Source: Andreesenia sp964489735 (GTDB lineage: Bacteria > Bacillota > Clostridia > Tissierellales > Gottschalkiaceae). Taken from it: a stretch of 21,710 nucleotides of DNA. The DNA lies in contig CAZBAL010000027.1 of NCBI GenBank assembly GCA_964489735.1, positions 1 through 21,710 on the forward strand, written 5' to 3'. Within the stretch, counting starts at the first letter, position 1. Each line of letters starts with the position of its first letter. Shown here piece by piece: positions 21,667-21,710 of this stretch. The position numbers and the translations under genes are program-made. The notes beneath the pieces are model-generated. The model was not told the origin of the DNA. It did no database searches and was given only the letters and a program-made list of their open reading frames with translations.

Positions 21667-21710
21667 TTTATTGTCGCACACTCGTGACTTCAGTCGTGAG
21701 TAAGACAATG
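21664..21710 (+). mobile_element. Left end of an IS200/IS605-type element inserted in glpK, partial
   Basis: The element begins right after TTGAT (21659-21663), a target pentamer used by ISDra2 and by clostridial IStrons, whose left ends abut the target. A hairpin follows: ACTCGTGAC (21680-21688) with GTCGTGAGT (21693-21701), two G.T pairs, loop TTCA, inside an outer 6-bp stem ATTGTC/GACAAT (21670-21675 and 21704-21709). The core matches the right-end hairpin at 27-46 in 18 of 20 bases and has the same orientation. No inverted terminal repeat or target duplication can be judged from this edge. Transposase genes lie beyond the window. Confidence 0.7.

Noticed and set aside
1..21710. CRISPR array, prophage, rRNA or tRNA genes
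   Set aside because: No regularly spaced repeats, phage structural genes or RNA gene signatures were seen on either strand.

Overview
The window is 21.7 kb of AT-rich, densely packed bacterial DNA. It has strong AGGAGG-type ribosome sites, TTG and GTG starts, lipobox lipoproteins, a clostridial-type QueE, a type I (Bacillus-type) QueF, AmmeMemoRadiSam genes and CBS/TrkA-C domain proteins. Together these point to an anaerobic Firmicute of class Clostridia, possibly near Peptostreptococcales or Tissierellales. I cannot name a genus. No rRNA, tRNA, CRISPR array or complete transposon is visible, and no gene-free stretch exceeds about 210 bases.

Layout. (1) Positions 1-60 hold the right end of an IS200/IS605-family element: a TnpB-like C-terminal tail and a hairpin. 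(2) 87-1469 encodes a metallo-beta-lactamase/double-rhodanese protein whose predicted iron site lacks a histidine. (3) 1541-4066 is a queuosine precursor block, queD-queE-queC-queF, behind a preQ1-I riboswitch with a terminator and a visible competing antiterminator pairing. Apart from the GTP cyclohydrolase, these enzymes make preQ1, so the switch is product feedback. (4) 4204-4965 encodes a tandem-rhodanese lipoprotein behind an operator-like dyad. (5) 9153 down to 5048 on the minus strand is the phosphate-uptake operon pstS-pstC-pstA-pstB-phoU. Its PstS has the two halves of the family sequence in swapped order, and a candidate PHO box lies upstream. (6) 9336-9890 (minus) encodes a zinc-ribbon membrane protein. 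(7) 10039-11985 is a PAP2 phosphatase / ogt / anchored coiled-coil operon, followed by a GlsB/YeaQ-type gene with a sigma-B-like promoter. (8) A CBS-pair protein (minus) and a ClC antiporter with a TrkA-C domain (plus) are divergent. (9) 14709-17394 holds an unrecognised membrane-anchored protein and a YkvI-like transporter. (10) 17514-20074 is an AmmeMemoRadiSam pair: a LigB-type/AMMECR1 fusion followed by its radical SAM partner. (11) 20279-21541 is uraA, with an unusual leader. (12) At 21601 glpK begins and is broken after 21 codons by the left end of an IS200/IS605-type element, inserted right after TTGAT.

Both edges carry IS ends in the same orientation with near-identical hairpins (18 of 20 bases), the right end at the left edge and the left end at the right edge. 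Two copies of one IS family probably bound this segment, and the window may be a contig that broke at those repeats.

The strongest leads are the glpK disruption, the permuted PstS, the His-to-Asn MBL-rhodanese protein, the complete que riboswitch logic, the AmmeMemoRadiSam pair and the uraA leader.
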